Shown: positions 1 through 8,524, counted from the first letter of the stretch. The stretch is DNA of 64,000 bases from Prauserella shujinwangii (GCF_003001955.1 NZ_PVNH01000011.1:232557-296556), one strand, 5' to 3'. A program made the numbers and translations. Notes: generated by a model not told the origin, from the sequence alone.

Positions 1-771
1 AACAAGACCATCTTCGGCGACCACTTCGCGTACCTGAAGTCCGTTGTGGACAGCGGCGTCACTCCCAAGCAGACGATCCCGTCGCCGAGCATGGTCTACT
101 ACCGGGGCGGCCGGGCCGCCGTCGACGAGCAGGTGTATCCCGACCTCGAGGACTTCTTCACCGACCTCGCCGCCGCGTACGCCGACCAGATCAAGGGCAT
201 GGGTGCGCTCGGCTGCACCTACCTCCAGCTCGACGACACCAGCCTTGCCTACCTCAACGACCCGAAGCAGCGCGAGCTGGTGGCGCGCATGGGCGGCGAC
301 CCGGAGACGCTGCACCTGCGCAACATCAAGACGATGAACGCCGCGATCGAGGCCAAGCCGGAGGGCATGGCGATCACCACGCACCTGTGCCGGGGCAACT
401 TCCGCTCGTCGTGGGCCGCCGAGGGCAGCTACGACTTCGTCGCGGAGGCACTGTTCAACGAGCTGAACGTGGACGGCTTCTTCCTGGAGTTCGACGACGA
501 GCGCTCCGGCGGCTTCGAGCCGCTGCGGTTCGTGCCGAAGGGCAAGTACGTGGTGCTCGGGCTCGTCACCACCAAGCGGGGCGAGCTGGAACCGATGGAG
601 ACGCTGGAGCGGCGCATCGAGCAGGCCGCCAAGTACGTCGACATCGACCAGCTGTGCCTCTCCCCGCAGTGCGGGTTCTCCTCGACCGAGGAGGGCAACG
701 ACCTCACCGAGGAGCAGCAGGTCCGCAAGCTCGAACGCATCGTCGAGACGGCAGCCAAGGTCTGGGGCTGA
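1..771 (+). CDS. Cobalamin-independent methionine synthase-like methyltransferase, 3' part
   Basis: The reading frame is open from the first base, so the 5' end lies outside the window; 256 codons remain. The product resembles the catalytic C-terminal barrel of MetE and the shorter YxjG/YxjH-type proteins, which move a methyl group from a folate or another donor to homocysteine. Probable zinc ligands are visible: the His and Cys of THLCRGN around codons 124-130 and a later Cys in SPQCGF around codon 222. An acidic substrate-binding motif, QLDDTS, lies near codon 77. It converges on the potassium-uptake genes and ends just before a strong palindrome. Without the 5' end, full-length MetE cannot be told from the short single-barrel form. 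The family call is firm; the exact methyl donor is inference. Confidence 0.85.
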   Translation, partial: NKTIFGDHFAYLKSVVDSGVTPKQTIPSPSMVYYRGGRAAVDEQVYPDLEDFFTDLAAAYADQIKGMGALGCTYLQLDDTSLAYLNDPKQRELVARMGGDPETLHLRNIKTMNAAIEAKPEGMAITTHLCRGNFRSSWAAEGSYDFVAEALFNELNVDGFFLEFDDERSGGFEPLRFVPKGKYVVLGLVTTKRGELEPMETLERRIEQAAKYVDIDQLCLSPQCGFSSTEEGNDLTEEQQVRKLERIVETAAKVWG

Positions 772-790
772 TCCGCGCACGTCCGCATGT

Positions 791-839
791 CATGAGTGGC
801 TCGTTACTGACGAATTTCGCCAGTAACGAGCCACGCATG
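791..839. terminator. Bidirectional terminator palindrome
   Basis: Arms of 19 bases (791-809 and 821-839) pair with one mismatch around an 11-base loop. The site fills the gap between the stop codons of the convergent MetE-like gene and trkA, so it can end transcription from both sides. The arm contains the words GTGGCTCG and CATGAGTG, similar in flavour to the other gene-end palindromes of this window. Confidence 0.75.
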
Positions 840-844
840 ACTCC

Positions 845-1510
845 TCAGGTGAGGTCGGCGAACTCCTCGACGTCCTCGCGACGGCCCGCCACGACGAGGA
901 TGTCGTCGGGGTGCACCACGGTCTCCGCGGTGGCGTAGGTGAAGCCCTGTCCGGCGCGCTTGATCCCCACCACCGTGACGCCGTACTTGCCGCGCAACTT
1001 CGTCTCGCCGAGTGCCTTGCCGATGGCCTCCACGGGCGCGGTCGTCTTGACGATCGCGTAGTCGTCCTCGAACTCTATGTAGTCCAGCATGCGGCCGGTC
1101 ACGAGGTGGGCCACCCGCTCACCCATCTCGTGCTCCGGCAGCACGACGTGGTGCGCGCCCACACGCTCCAGGATCCGGCCGTGCTGCCTGCTGACCGCCT
1201 TCGCCCAGATGTTGGGCACGCCCAGTTCCGAAAGCAGCGACGTGGTGAGGATGCTCGCCTCGATGTCGCTGCCGATGCCGACCACGGCCCTGCGGAAGTC
1301 GGGCACGCCGAGCTGCCGCAGTGCCTCCGGGTCGGTGGTGTCGGCCGCGACCGTGTGCGTGAACGCGTCGGCGAACCGTTGCACCCTCTTGGGATCGCGG
1401 TCGATGCCGAGCACCTCGCTGCCACCCCTGGTCAGTTCGGTCGCCAGCGAGCTGCCGAACCGGCCGAGCCCGATCACGACCACGCGATGAGTCCTGTTGC
1501 GACTAGCCAA
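845..1510 (-). CDS. trkA: TrkA/KtrA-type potassium uptake regulatory subunit
   Basis: A 221-residue cytoplasmic RCK protein that gates a membrane potassium channel subunit in response to bound nucleotide. The N-terminal Rossmann fold is plain: VIGLGRFGSSL near residues 12-22, then an acidic residue in GIDRDPK that fits NAD(H)/ATP binding. A TrkA-C domain covers roughly residues 135-215. The start is a TTG at 1510 that overlaps the end of the upstream trkH gene by 8 bases, indicating translational coupling and a two-gene transcript. The length fits KtrA-like single-RCK proteins (about 220 residues), not the double-length TrkA of enterobacteria. A GTG about ten codons further in is a possible alternative start. 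Confidence 0.93.
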   Translation of the reverse strand: MASRNRTHRVVVIGLGRFGSSLATELTRGGSEVLGIDRDPKRVQRFADAFTHTVAADTTDPEALRQLGVPDFRRAVVGIGSDIEASILTTSLLSELGVPNIWAKAVSRQHGRILERVGAHHVVLPEHEMGERVAHLVTGRMLDYIEFEDDYAIVKTTAPVEAIGKALGETKLRGKYGVTVVGIKRAGQGFTYATAETVVHPDDILVVAGRREDVEEFADLT

Positions 1511-2870
1511 CGATCGGCCTCTCTTCCGGTAGTTCGTAACGCCGGGTGCGCTCGCGCAGCGCGAGCGCCGACGCGAGCGTGATGGGGCCGAGCCTGCCGA
1601 GGAACATCAGCGCCGTCAGCACGAGCTCGCCCGCCGTCGACACGTTCGCGGTGATCCCTGTGGACAGTCCCACGGTCCCGAACGCCGACACCGCCTCGAA
1701 CAGGACGGCCTCGAGACCGAACGGGGTGAAGGTCAGCAGGAGCAGCGTTCCCGTCACCACGGCCCCGACGCTGAGCAGGGCCACCGACAACGCCTGTCGC
1801 TGGGTGCTCGCGGTCAGCCTGCGCCCCATGACGTGCACGGTCGGCTCGCCGCGGATCTCGGCGAGGATCACGAACGCGAGCAGGGCGAACGTCGTCACCT
1901 TGATACCGCCCGCGGTGCCCGCGCTGCCCCCGCCGATGAACATCAGCATGTCGTTGACGAACAGGGCGCCCGACTCCATCTGCCCGATGTCGAGGCTGTT
2001 GAAGCCCGCCGTGCGGGGCATCACCCCGTGCGTGAGCCCGGCGAGCAGCTTGCCGCCGATGCCGAGCCCGCCCAGCGTCTCGGGGTTGTTCCACTCGGCG
2101 GCCGAGATCGCGACCGTCCCGACCACGAGCAGGGCCGTCGTGGTGAGCAGGGTGATCTTCGCGTGCAGCGACCAGCGCTTGCGGCCCCGGCGCCGCCGCC
2201 AGATCTCCACCCACACCGGGAAGCCGAGTCCACCCGCGACTACCGCGACGATGATGGGCAGGCAGATCCAGGCATCGGTGGTGAACCGCATCAGGCTGTC
2301 CGGGTACAGCGCGAACCCCGCGTTGTTGAACGCCGAGATCGCGTGGAACACGCCGAAGTAGACGGCCTGCCCGGTGTCGTAGCCGTACGCCAGCCCCAGC
2401 CTCGCGGCCAGCACCACGCTCGTGACCGCCTCGAACGCGAGGCTGATCAGCACGACACCGGCGACGACGCGCCGCACCTGGCCGAGGTCCAGCGCCTTCG
2501 TCTCGGTCTGCGCGGTCAGTTGCAGGCGCAGCCCGAACCGGCGGGCGACGAGCAACCCGAGCAGGGAGGCGATCGTCATGATGCCGAGGCCGCCGACCTG
2601 GATCAGGCCCAGGATCACCAGCTCGCCGAACGTCGACCAGTGCGACGGGGTGTCGACGACGACCAGACCCGTGACGCAGACCGCGGACGTGGCGGTGAAC
2701 AGCGCCGTGACGAAGCCGGTCTGCGCACCGGGTTCCGCGGCGGCGGGCAGCAGCAACAGCAACGTGCCCATCGCGATCACGGTCGCGAACGCGGTCACCA
2801 CCACCCGTGCGGGATGCCGCCAGCTGGGCAGGAGCCGACGCAGCACCACCCGCGCGACGTCAGTCGTCAC
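1503..2870 (-). CDS. trkH: TrkH/KtrB family potassium transporter membrane subunit
   Basis: An integral membrane protein of about 455 residues that forms the potassium-translocating pore, with the neighbouring TrkA protein as its regulator. Many hydrophobic segments are visible, with repeated pore-loop motifs of the family: TSAVCVTGLVVVDT in the first repeat, AFNNAGFALYP in the second, and SAFGTVGLSTG late in the protein. The GTG at 2870 is preferred because AGGGGG lies 7-8 bases before it; an upstream in-frame ATG at 2891 has a poor ribosome-binding site. The gene is first in a trkH-trkA operon and diverges from the IclR regulator, sharing a roughly 90-base promoter region. Confidence 0.93.
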   Translation of the reverse strand: MTTDVARVVLRRLLPSWRHPARVVVTAFATVIAMGTLLLLLPAAAEPGAQTGFVTALFTATSAVCVTGLVVVDTPSHWSTFGELVILGLIQVGGLGIMTIASLLGLLVARRFGLRLQLTAQTETKALDLGQVRRVVAGVVLISLAFEAVTSVVLAARLGLAYGYDTGQAVYFGVFHAISAFNNAGFALYPDSLMRFTTDAWICLPIIVAVVAGGLGFPVWVEIWRRRRGRKRWSLHAKITLLTTTALLVVGTVAISAAEWNNPETLGGLGIGGKLLAGLTHGVMPRTAGFNSLDIGQMESGALFVNDMLMFIGGGSAGTAGGIKVTTFALLAFVILAEIRGEPTVHVMGRRLTASTQRQALSVALLSVGAVVTGTLLLLTFTPFGLEAVLFEAVSAFGTVGLSTGITANVSTAGELVLTALMFLGRLGPITLASALALRERTRRYELPEERPIVG

Positions 2871-2962
2871 CCGGGTCCCCCTGCGCTCCATGGATCACGG
2901 TTCGCCAGCGTATGCCCGTCGCGGGGTTGCGGGCGTCCCCAGCGCACAGTTGGGTGAGTGGT

Positions 2963-3772
2963 ATGCGGCACAACGCGCAGGTGTCACCGTCGGTCACGGG
3001 ACGCGTGCTCGACGTGCTCGACGCGTTCTCCGCGGACCGCCCTGTGCTCACGCTGTCCGAGCTGAGCAGGCGGGCCGGGCTGCCGTTGTCGACGGCCCAC
3101 CGGCTCGTCCGCGAGCTCACCGACCGCGGCGCGCTCGAACGGGACGAGCGCGGCGGGTACCGGATCGGCCTGTGGTTGTGGGAGGTCGCCTCGCTCGCTC
3201 CGCACGGTCCCGGCCTGCGGGAGAGCGCGATGCCGTTCCTGGAGGACCTGTACGAGGCGACGCACCAGAACGTGCAGCTGGCGGTGATGGACGGCGCCGA
3301 GGTGGTCTACCTGGAGCGGATCTCCGGGCGCAACGCCGTGCGGATCCAGTCGCGGGTCGGTGGCAGGCTGCCCGTGCACGCGACGGGCGTCGGCCTGGTA
3401 CTGCTGGCCTACGCGCGGCCGGAGGTGCAGGAACAGGTGCTCGCCGCGCCGCTGAAGCGGTACTCGCCGGGGACCCTCGCCACGCCGGAGTCACTGCGCA
3501 GGGCGCTGGCCGACGTGCGGCGGGACGGCTTCGCGATCAGCGACGGGCAGATCGAGCCGCACGTGATCTCGGTGGCGGCGCCGGTGTACGGGGCCGACGA
3601 CACGGTGCGCGCCGCGATCTCGATCGTGGTGCCCAAGGAGGGGACCGACGCCCGGTCCCTGGTGCCCGCCGTGCGCGCGGCCGCCAGGGGCATCTCCCGC
3701 GTGCTCGGGGCACCGCGAGCCACCCGGGTGGCCCACGACGCGCACCGCGAGACCCACCGACCACGCCGCTGA
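2963..3772 (+). CDS. IclR family transcriptional regulator, probable regulator of pobA
   Basis: A 269-residue IclR-type regulator. An N-terminal winged helix-turn-helix (LTLSELSRRAGLPLSTAHRL, about residues 29-48) is followed by the C-terminal effector-binding domain (about residues 80-250), with the family-typical GRNAVRIQSRVGGRLPVHAT segment. The ATG at 2963 was chosen because the product then begins shortly before the conserved GRVLDVLDAF; GTG at 2954 is a close alternative. It lies 101 bases upstream of pobA on the same strand. IclR proteins named PobR or PcaR control 4-hydroxybenzoate and protocatechuate breakdown in other actinobacteria, so local control of pobA is the natural inference, with the aromatic acid as likely effector. 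Confidence 0.88.
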   Translation: MRHNAQVSPSVTGRVLDVLDAFSADRPVLTLSELSRRAGLPLSTAHRLVRELTDRGALERDERGGYRIGLWLWEVASLAPHGPGLRESAMPFLEDLYEATHQNVQLAVMDGAEVVYLERISGRNAVRIQSRVGGRLPVHATGVGLVLLAYARPEVQEQVLAAPLKRYSPGTLATPESLRRALADVRRDGFAISDGQIEPHVISVAAPVYGADDTVRAAISIVVPKEGTDARSLVPAVRAAARGISRVLGAPRATRVAHDAHRETHRPRR

Positions 3773-3873
3773 CTGTGGACAAAGGCTTCCATTGGCCGGA
3801 AGGGGTGGTGGCCGGGGGACGACCTCGCGACGCACCCTGGCCGGGCAACGGCGCGGACGAACGGGAGGAATCG

Positions 3874-5058
3874 GTGACCGACACCCAGGTAGGCATCATC
3901 GGGGCGGGACCCGCGGGACTGCTGCTGTCGTACCTGCTGCACCTGGAGGGCATCGACGCCGTGGTGCTCGAGACGCGCAGCCGCGAGTACGTCGAGCAGC
4001 GGGTCCGGGCCGGGGTGTGCGAGCAACCGACCGTCGAACTGCTCCGCGAGATCGGCGTCGGCGCCCGGCTCGAGGAGGAGGGGATGCCGCACCACGGGCT
4101 GTCCCTGCGTTTCGACGGCGAGGACCACCGCATCGCGCTCACCGAGCTCACCGGGAAGTCGATCACCGTCTACGGCCAGCAGGAGATCGTCAAGGACCTG
4201 ATCGCCGCGCACGTCGGCAAGGGGCTGCCGGTGGAGTTCGAGGTGTCCGGCGTCGCACTGCACGATCTGGACACCGAGCGGCCGAGGGTGACCTACACCG
4301 ACGCGGGCGGCAACGCGCGGGAGCTGACCTGCGCGGCGATCGCGGGCTGTGACGGCTTCCACGGCGTCAGCAGGCCGTCGATTCCCGGCGACGCCCTGCG
4401 CACCTACGACCACCAGTACCCGTACGCCTGGCTCGGCGTGCTCGCGCGCACGCCGCCGTCCCACGAGGAGCTGATCTACACCCGGCACGAGCGCGGGTTC
4501 GCGCTGCACAGCATGCGCTCACCCGAGATCACCCGGCTCTACCTCCAGGTCGACCCCGGCGAGCCGATCGAGAACTGGCCGGACGACCGGATCTGGACGG
4601 AACTGCGGCACCGCCTGGAGACCAGCTCGGCCGACTTCGTCCTGCGGGACGGGCCGGTCCTGGAGAAGAGCATCACGCCGATGCGCAGCTTCGTCGTCGA
4701 GCCGATGCGGTACGGCAGGTTGTTCCTCGCCGGGGACGCCGCCCACATCGTCCCGCCGACCGGCGCCAAGGGGATGAACCTGGCCGTCGCCGACGTCCGC
4801 AACCTCGCCCGCGCCCTCGCGCCGCTGGTGCGGCGGAACGACAGCGGCCTCGCCGAGTCCTACTCGGACACCTGCCTGCGGCGGGTGTGGCGGGCCGAGC
4901 ACTTCTCCTGGTTCATGACGTCGATGCTGCACCGCGATCCCGCTGGCGACGAGTTCGCCGAGCGCCTGCACCTGTCGCAGCTGCGGTACGTGGCCTCGTC
5001 CACCGCCGCCGCCACCAGCCTCGCCGAGAACTACGTGGGCCTGCCCTTCGACTGGTAG
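3874..5058 (+). CDS. pobA: 4-hydroxybenzoate 3-monooxygenase (PobA)
   Basis: An FAD-dependent aromatic hydroxylase of 394 residues that converts 4-hydroxybenzoate to protocatechuate with NAD(P)H and oxygen, feeding the beta-ketoadipate pathway. The dinucleotide-binding motif GAGPAG is near residues 9-14. The second FAD motif, GDAAHIVPPTGAKGMNLA, follows at about residues 287-304, and the class-specific GDG-like element CDGFHG is near residue 164. The length matches the Pseudomonas enzyme. The start is a GTG at 3874 with GGGAGGAA seven bases before it. It follows its likely IclR regulator. No other protocatechuate genes lie in the window, so downstream steps must be encoded elsewhere. Confidence 0.93.
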   Translation: MTDTQVGIIGAGPAGLLLSYLLHLEGIDAVVLETRSREYVEQRVRAGVCEQPTVELLREIGVGARLEEEGMPHHGLSLRFDGEDHRIALTELTGKSITVYGQQEIVKDLIAAHVGKGLPVEFEVSGVALHDLDTERPRVTYTDAGGNARELTCAAIAGCDGFHGVSRPSIPGDALRTYDHQYPYAWLGVLARTPPSHEELIYTRHERGFALHSMRSPEITRLYLQVDPGEPIENWPDDRIWTELRHRLETSSADFVLRDGPVLEKSITPMRSFVVEPMRYGRLFLAGDAAHIVPPTGAKGMNLAVADVRNLARALAPLVRRNDSGLAESYSDTCLRRVWRAEHFSWFMTSMLHRDPAGDEFAERLHLSQLRYVASSTAAATSLAENYVGLPFDW

Positions 5059-5061
5059 CCA

Positions 5062-5107
5062 CTCGTGAGTGAGAAACGTTGTTCTAACCACGTTTCTCAC
5101 TCACGAG
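5062..5107. terminator. Bidirectional terminator palindrome, CTCGTGAGTG family
   Basis: Perfect 18-base arms at 5062-5079 and 5090-5107 flank a 10-base loop between the convergent pobA and gnd genes. The outer word CTCGTGAGTGAGAAAC recurs, with small changes, at 10543, 19421, 38645 and 39961. It is the simplest intact copy of the family. Confidence 0.8.
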
Positions 5108-5116
5108 GCGGGGCGG

Positions 5117-6556
5117 TCAGGCGGGGTGCTCGGGACGGCCCTCGGTCGCCCACTCCGTGTGGAAGGTGCCCGCACGGTCGACCCGCCGGTAGGTGTGCGC
5201 GCCGAAGTAGTCCCGCTGTCCCTGCACGAGCGCGGCGGGCAGGCGCTCGGCACGCAGCCCGTCGTAGTACGCGAGCGCGGTGGAGAAGCCGGGCGTGGGG
5301 ATACCGAGCCGGACGGCGGTCGAGATCACCGAGCGCCACGAGTCCTGCGCGTCCTCGACGGCCTTGCGGAAGTCGCCGCTCGTCAGCAACGTCGGCAGCG
5401 CGGGCTCGGCCTCGTAGGCCGCGCGGATGTCGTCGAGGAACTTGGCGCGGATGATGCACCCGCCGCGCCAGATCGACGCGACCGCGCCGAGGTCGACGTT
5501 CCAGCCGTACTCGGCGCTGCCCGCCTGGATCTGGTTGAAGCCCTGGGCGTAGGCCACCACCTTCGACGCGTACAGCGCGCGTTCCACGTCGTCGGCGAAC
5601 CGTTCGGCCGCGGCGCCGGACAGCGGGGCGCGCCGGGGCCCGGCGAGCCCTTCCGCGGCGGCCCGGAGACCGGTGTGGCCGGAAAGCGACCGCGCGAACG
5701 TCGCCTCGGCGATGCCGGTGATCGGGATGCCGAGGTCCAGGCCGATCTGCACGGTCCAGCGCCCGGTGCCCTTCTGCTCCGCCTGGTCGGCCACCACGTC
5801 GACGAACGGCCTGCCCGTCTCGGCGTCGGTGTGTGCCAGCACCTCGGCGGTGATCTCGATGAGGTACGAGTCGAGCCGGCCGGTGTTCCACGTGCGGAAC
5901 ACGTCGGCGATCTGGGCGGGCTCGTAGCCGAGCGCGCCGCGCAGCAGGTCGAACGATTCCGCGATCAGCTGCATGTCGGAGTACTCGATGCCGTTGTGCA
6001 CCATCTTGACGAAGTGGCCCGCGCCGTCGGGGCCGACGTGGGTGCAGCACGGCGTGCCGTCCACCTTCGCCGCGATGTCCTCGAACAGCGGGCCGAGCGA
6101 CGCGTAGGACTCCTTCGAGCCGCCGGGCATGATGCTCGGGCCGTGCAATGCGCCCTCCTCGCCGCCGGAGACGCCGGTGCCGACGAAGTGCAGGCCGCGT
6201 TCGCGGAGCGCGGCCTCGCGGCGGCGGGTGTCGGCGAAGTGCGCGTTGCCCGCGTCGACGAGGACGTCACCCGGCTCGAGCAGCGGCGCGAACTCCTCGA
6301 TCACGGCGTCGGTCGGTTCACCGGCCTTGACCATGATCACGATCTGCCTCGGCCGCTCCAGCGCGTCGACGAACTCCCGCGCCGAGGAGGTGGGCAGGAA
6401 GGTGCCCTCGGAGCCGAACCGCTCGACGAGATCGCGGGTGCGTTCGGTGGAACGGTTGTGCAGTGCGACCGTGTGCCCGTGCCGGGCAAGGTTCCTGGCC
6501 AGGTTCCGCCCCATCACGGCCAGACCCGTGACGCCGATGCTCGCCTTGTTCGTCAT
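5117..6556 (-). CDS. gnd: 6-phosphogluconate dehydrogenase, decarboxylating
   Basis: A 479-residue cytoplasmic enzyme of the oxidative pentose phosphate pathway. It converts 6-phosphogluconate to ribulose 5-phosphate and carbon dioxide while reducing NADP. Visible motifs are the N-terminal nucleotide-binding GLAVMGRNLARN (residues 11-22), VSGGEEGA (around 130), KGTGRWTVQIGLDLG (around 260) and IIRAKFLDDIRAAY (around 368). The length is that of the long homodimeric form typified by Escherichia coli Gnd. The ATG at 6556 gives the expected N-terminus. It diverges from the HTH regulator at 6622 across 65 bases. Confidence 0.96.
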   Translation of the reverse strand: MTNKASIGVTGLAVMGRNLARNLARHGHTVALHNRSTERTRDLVERFGSEGTFLPTSSAREFVDALERPRQIVIMVKAGEPTDAVIEEFAPLLEPGDVLVDAGNAHFADTRRREAALRERGLHFVGTGVSGGEEGALHGPSIMPGGSKESYASLGPLFEDIAAKVDGTPCCTHVGPDGAGHFVKMVHNGIEYSDMQLIAESFDLLRGALGYEPAQIADVFRTWNTGRLDSYLIEITAEVLAHTDAETGRPFVDVVADQAEQKGTGRWTVQIGLDLGIPITGIAEATFARSLSGHTGLRAAAEGLAGPRRAPLSGAAAERFADDVERALYASKVVAYAQGFNQIQAGSAEYGWNVDLGAVASIWRGGCIIRAKFLDDIRAAYEAEPALPTLLTSGDFRKAVEDAQDSWRSVISTAVRLGIPTPGFSTALAYYDGLRAERLPAALVQGQRDYFGAHTYRRVDRAGTFHTEWATEGRPEHPA

Positions 6557-6621
6557 GCCCGCACCTTACGCCGAAGAGGCGATTCGAAGTCGGCGGCGGG
6601 AAGAGGTAACGTCATCACGCC

Positions 6622-7479
6622 ATGGCCAGCACCGTTACGTCCCGCCGCAAGCAACTCGGCAACGAGTTGCGGCACGCGCGTACCTCGGCGGGCTACACCC
6701 AGCAGCAGGTGGCCGACATCCTCGGCTGCACCCAGGGCAAGGTCAACAAGATCGAGTCCGGTGCGGTGGGCGTCAAGCTGGGCGATGTCCGCGCGATGCT
6801 GGACACGTTCGGCATCGAGGGTGAGGAGGCCGATGCCTTGCTGAGCCTCGCGCGGGCGGCGGCCGGGCAGCGCGGCCACTGGTCCGGTTACCGGTCGGTC
6901 GTGCCGCACTGGTTCCGCACGTTCACCGACCTGGAACCGGCCGCGGCGGAGATCATGACGTGGCACGGAGAGCGCATCCCGGGGCCGCTGCAGTCCGAGC
7001 ACTACATGCTCAAGCAGTTCACCGAGTTCGGCGCCACGGACGTGACCTCGCTGGTGCGCAACCGGCTCGACCGCAAGGCCGTGTTCGACCAGCAGCAGCC
7101 GCCGTACTACCGCTTCATCATCAGCGAGTCGGCGCTGCGGCGGGCGCCGGGCGGCAGAGCGCCCGCCGTGATGCTCGACCAGTTGGAGCACATGCTGGAG
7201 CTGGACCGCAGATCCCGCGTCTACATCCACGTGCTGCCGTTCGACGCGAAGCTGGCCGCGGTGCCGAACGACTTCACGATCATGCGCTTCCCCGACCGCA
7301 CCCGCGACTTCGTCTACATCGAGCATTCCGCGGGCGGCATCTACCTCGACGACATGAAGGACTTCCAGCTGTTCGTCGACGCCTGGGACCGGCTGCGCGG
7401 CGCCGCGCTGGAGCGGCAGGAGACCCGGCAGTTCCTCAAGGAGCTCGCGGAGACCTACCGCGAGGAGTTCAACGCCTGA
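6622..7479 (+). CDS. Helix-turn-helix regulator with DUF5753, Scr1/antitoxin-like
   Basis: A 285-residue protein with an N-terminal XRE-type helix-turn-helix (TSAGYTQQQVADILGCTQGK, about residues 20-39). A DUF5753 domain covers the rest (about 105-280), with the typical W-x-x-x-R-I-x-G-P-L-Q element near residue 115. Such proteins are abundant in Streptomyces and Pseudonocardiaceae and are commonly paired with small DUF397 proteins. In the Scr1/Scr2 pair the regulator is described as the antitoxin-like partner, and some members influence development. A DUF397 gene lies 470 bases downstream, separated by a small gene on the other strand. Pair membership is inference from proximity; domain assignment is clear. 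Confidence 0.9.
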   Translation: MASTVTSRRKQLGNELRHARTSAGYTQQQVADILGCTQGKVNKIESGAVGVKLGDVRAMLDTFGIEGEEADALLSLARAAAGQRGHWSGYRSVVPHWFRTFTDLEPAAAEIMTWHGERIPGPLQSEHYMLKQFTEFGATDVTSLVRNRLDRKAVFDQQQPPYYRFIISESALRRAPGGRAPAVMLDQLEHMLELDRRSRVYIHVLPFDAKLAAVPNDFTIMRFPDRTRDFVYIEHSAGGIYLDDMKDFQLFVDAWDRLRGAALERQETRQFLKELAETYREEFNA

Positions 7480-7482
7480 CGG

Positions 7483-7740
7483 TCACGCGCGGCAGAGGGT
7501 GCGCAGCGCGAAGTGGTCCTCCAGCAGCACGAGCGGCCGCGCCTGGGACCGGGTGCCCGGACCGCGGCCGCTGCCCGGCTCCGGCTCGCCCGGCCAGCGC
7601 CGCCCCGAGCGGCGGGTGGACAGCTTGAGCAGGGCGAGGCCGAAGTTCGACCCGAGCCCTCGGGTGGCGGGCTCCACGTCGGCCGGCTCCGCGACCCCGT
7701 GGGTGGTGCTTGCCGGGGTCACGTCGAGTCGTACGGCCAT
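7483..7740 (-). CDS. Small hypothetical protein between Scr1-like regulator and DUF397 gene
   Basis: An 85-residue protein of unknown function. The frame looks real: codon third positions are almost all G or C, and the ATG at 7740 is preceded by GGAGCTC at a normal distance. Its stop is 3 bases from the stop of the HTH/DUF5753 gene (convergent) and its start faces the DUF397 gene (divergent). No membrane segment, signal peptide or known motif is visible. The middle is rich in Gly, Pro and Arg and probably disordered, while the last 18 residues look more ordered. I do not recognise the family. Its position inside the regulator/DUF397 pair suggests a possible third component, but this is only inference. 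Confidence 0.65.
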   Translation of the reverse strand: MAVRLDVTPASTTHGVAEPADVEPATRGLGSNFGLALLKLSTRRSGRRWPGEPEPGSGRGPGTRSQARPLVLLEDHFALRTLCRA

Positions 7741-7793
7741 GTGTGAGCTCCATCCCCAGTGATTTGCGTCCGGACCACTCCAGCGGATAGTAA

Positions 7794-7812
7794 TAATCCT
7801 ACTCTCGGATTA
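7794..7812. promoter_or_regulatory. AT-rich inverted repeat, candidate operator
   Basis: TAATCC (7794-7799) and GGATTA (7807-7812) form an inverted repeat with a 7-base spacer. They sit inside an unusually AT-rich stretch (7784-7817) between the small minus-strand gene and the DUF397 gene. The place suits a divergent promoter and a binding site for the nearby HTH/DUF5753 regulator. No binding evidence is visible beyond symmetry. Confidence 0.35.
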
Positions 7813-7949
7813 ATCACGCTGTCGAGCCAGTTGATCGAAGTTCGCACGGATGGCGGCATCGGTCAGCTGGTTTCGAGTATGGGGCGACGAAAGTGTGCAC
7901 CAGTGGGGCACGCGGTTCGCGTCCGCCAACCAGGCACGGAGGTACGGCC

Positions 7950-8201
7950 ATGGCCGATTATGCTGCGCAAACGGATTACGACCCGGCCACGGCGGCGAGC
8001 ATGTTCGACGCCGCGGGCTGGCAGAAGTCCTTTGCGAGCGAGCCCAACGGCGGCAACTGTGTCGAGGTCAACCTGGGTGCGGACAGAGTCGGCGTGCGCG
8101 ACACGAAGCTCCGCGACAGCCCGGTGTTCGTCTTCGGACGGCAGGAGTGGCAGGCGTTCCTCGTCGCCGTGAAGGCGGGCCAGTTCGATCTTCCCGGGTG
8201 A
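7950..8201 (+). CDS. DUF397 domain protein, Scr1-system partner
   Basis: An 83-residue DUF397 protein. The family core is clear: W-x-K-S in GWQKSF, then NCVEVNLG, VGVRDTKLRDSPVFVFG, and a final FLVAVKAGQFD. The ATG at 7950 has GGAGG 8 bases upstream. DUF397 proteins are small, partnered with HTH/DUF5753 regulators, and in at least one studied Streptomyces pair behave as the growth-affecting member. An N-terminal extension of about 20 residues (ADYAAQTDYDPATAAS) precedes the domain. It is followed by a perfect hairpin at 8261-8296. Toxicity is not shown by the sequence. Confidence 0.88.
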   Translation: MADYAAQTDYDPATAASMFDAAGWQKSFASEPNGGNCVEVNLGADRVGVRDTKLRDSPVFVFGRQEWQAFLVAVKAGQFDLPG

Positions 8202-8260
8202 TCCCGGACACAGCCCGGCCCGCGTGGGCTGTGAATCGGCTCACGCGGGCCCGGGCCGGC

Positions 8261-8296
8261 GATCACCTCGCCGCCGCGCACGGCGGCGAGGTGATC
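8261..8296. terminator. Strong hairpin terminator after the DUF397 gene
   Basis: Perfect 16-base arms (8261-8276 and 8281-8296) enclose a CGCA tetraloop. No T-run follows, which is normal for terminators in GC-rich actinobacteria. A weaker inverted repeat at 8219-8250 (CCCGCGTG against CACGCGGG) lies just before it, so the pair may act as a tandem terminator isolating the DUF397 gene from the SRP RNA gene. Confidence 0.7.
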
Positions 8297-8377
8297 GTGA
8301 CCAGCCATCCGGGGGACGCCGGGTGGACCGGCACCCGCCCGCCGCCACGTGCTCCCGGCGGGTGCGTACACTGGGTG

Positions 8378-8465
8378 CCGGACCCCCGCGGCGTCCACCC
8401 TGTGAACCTCCCCAGGGCCGGAAGGCAGCAAGGATAAGCAGGCTCTGGCGGGTGCGGGGGTCCCC
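8378..8465 (+). ncRNA. ffs: Signal recognition particle RNA, small bacterial (4.5S) form
   Basis: The highly conserved SRP core is present: GGCCGGAAGGCAGCAAGGA at about 8416-8434 contains the Ffh-binding asymmetric loop and apical GGAA tetraloop region. The ends (GGACCCCCGC near 8380 and GCGGGGGTCC near 8454-8463) pair to close the single long hairpin. A TTTT run follows at 8466. A plausible -10 box, TACACT, lies at 8367-8372, six bases before the start. The RNA pairs with Ffh to target nascent membrane proteins. Location just upstream of dnaX is usual in actinobacteria. Ends are accurate to a few bases. Confidence 0.93.
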
Positions 8466-8524
8466 TTTTGCCCGTGTGGCGCTCCCCGCCGATCGGCGTC
8501 GGTGCCTGCCGGTACTCTCGCGGC

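Noticed and set aside
5069..6844. Long plus-strand frames opposite gnd, starting in the palindrome
   Set aside because: They begin with MRNVVLTTFLTHE, which is only the translated palindrome. Similar openings occur at every copy, so this is not a shared protein N-terminus.
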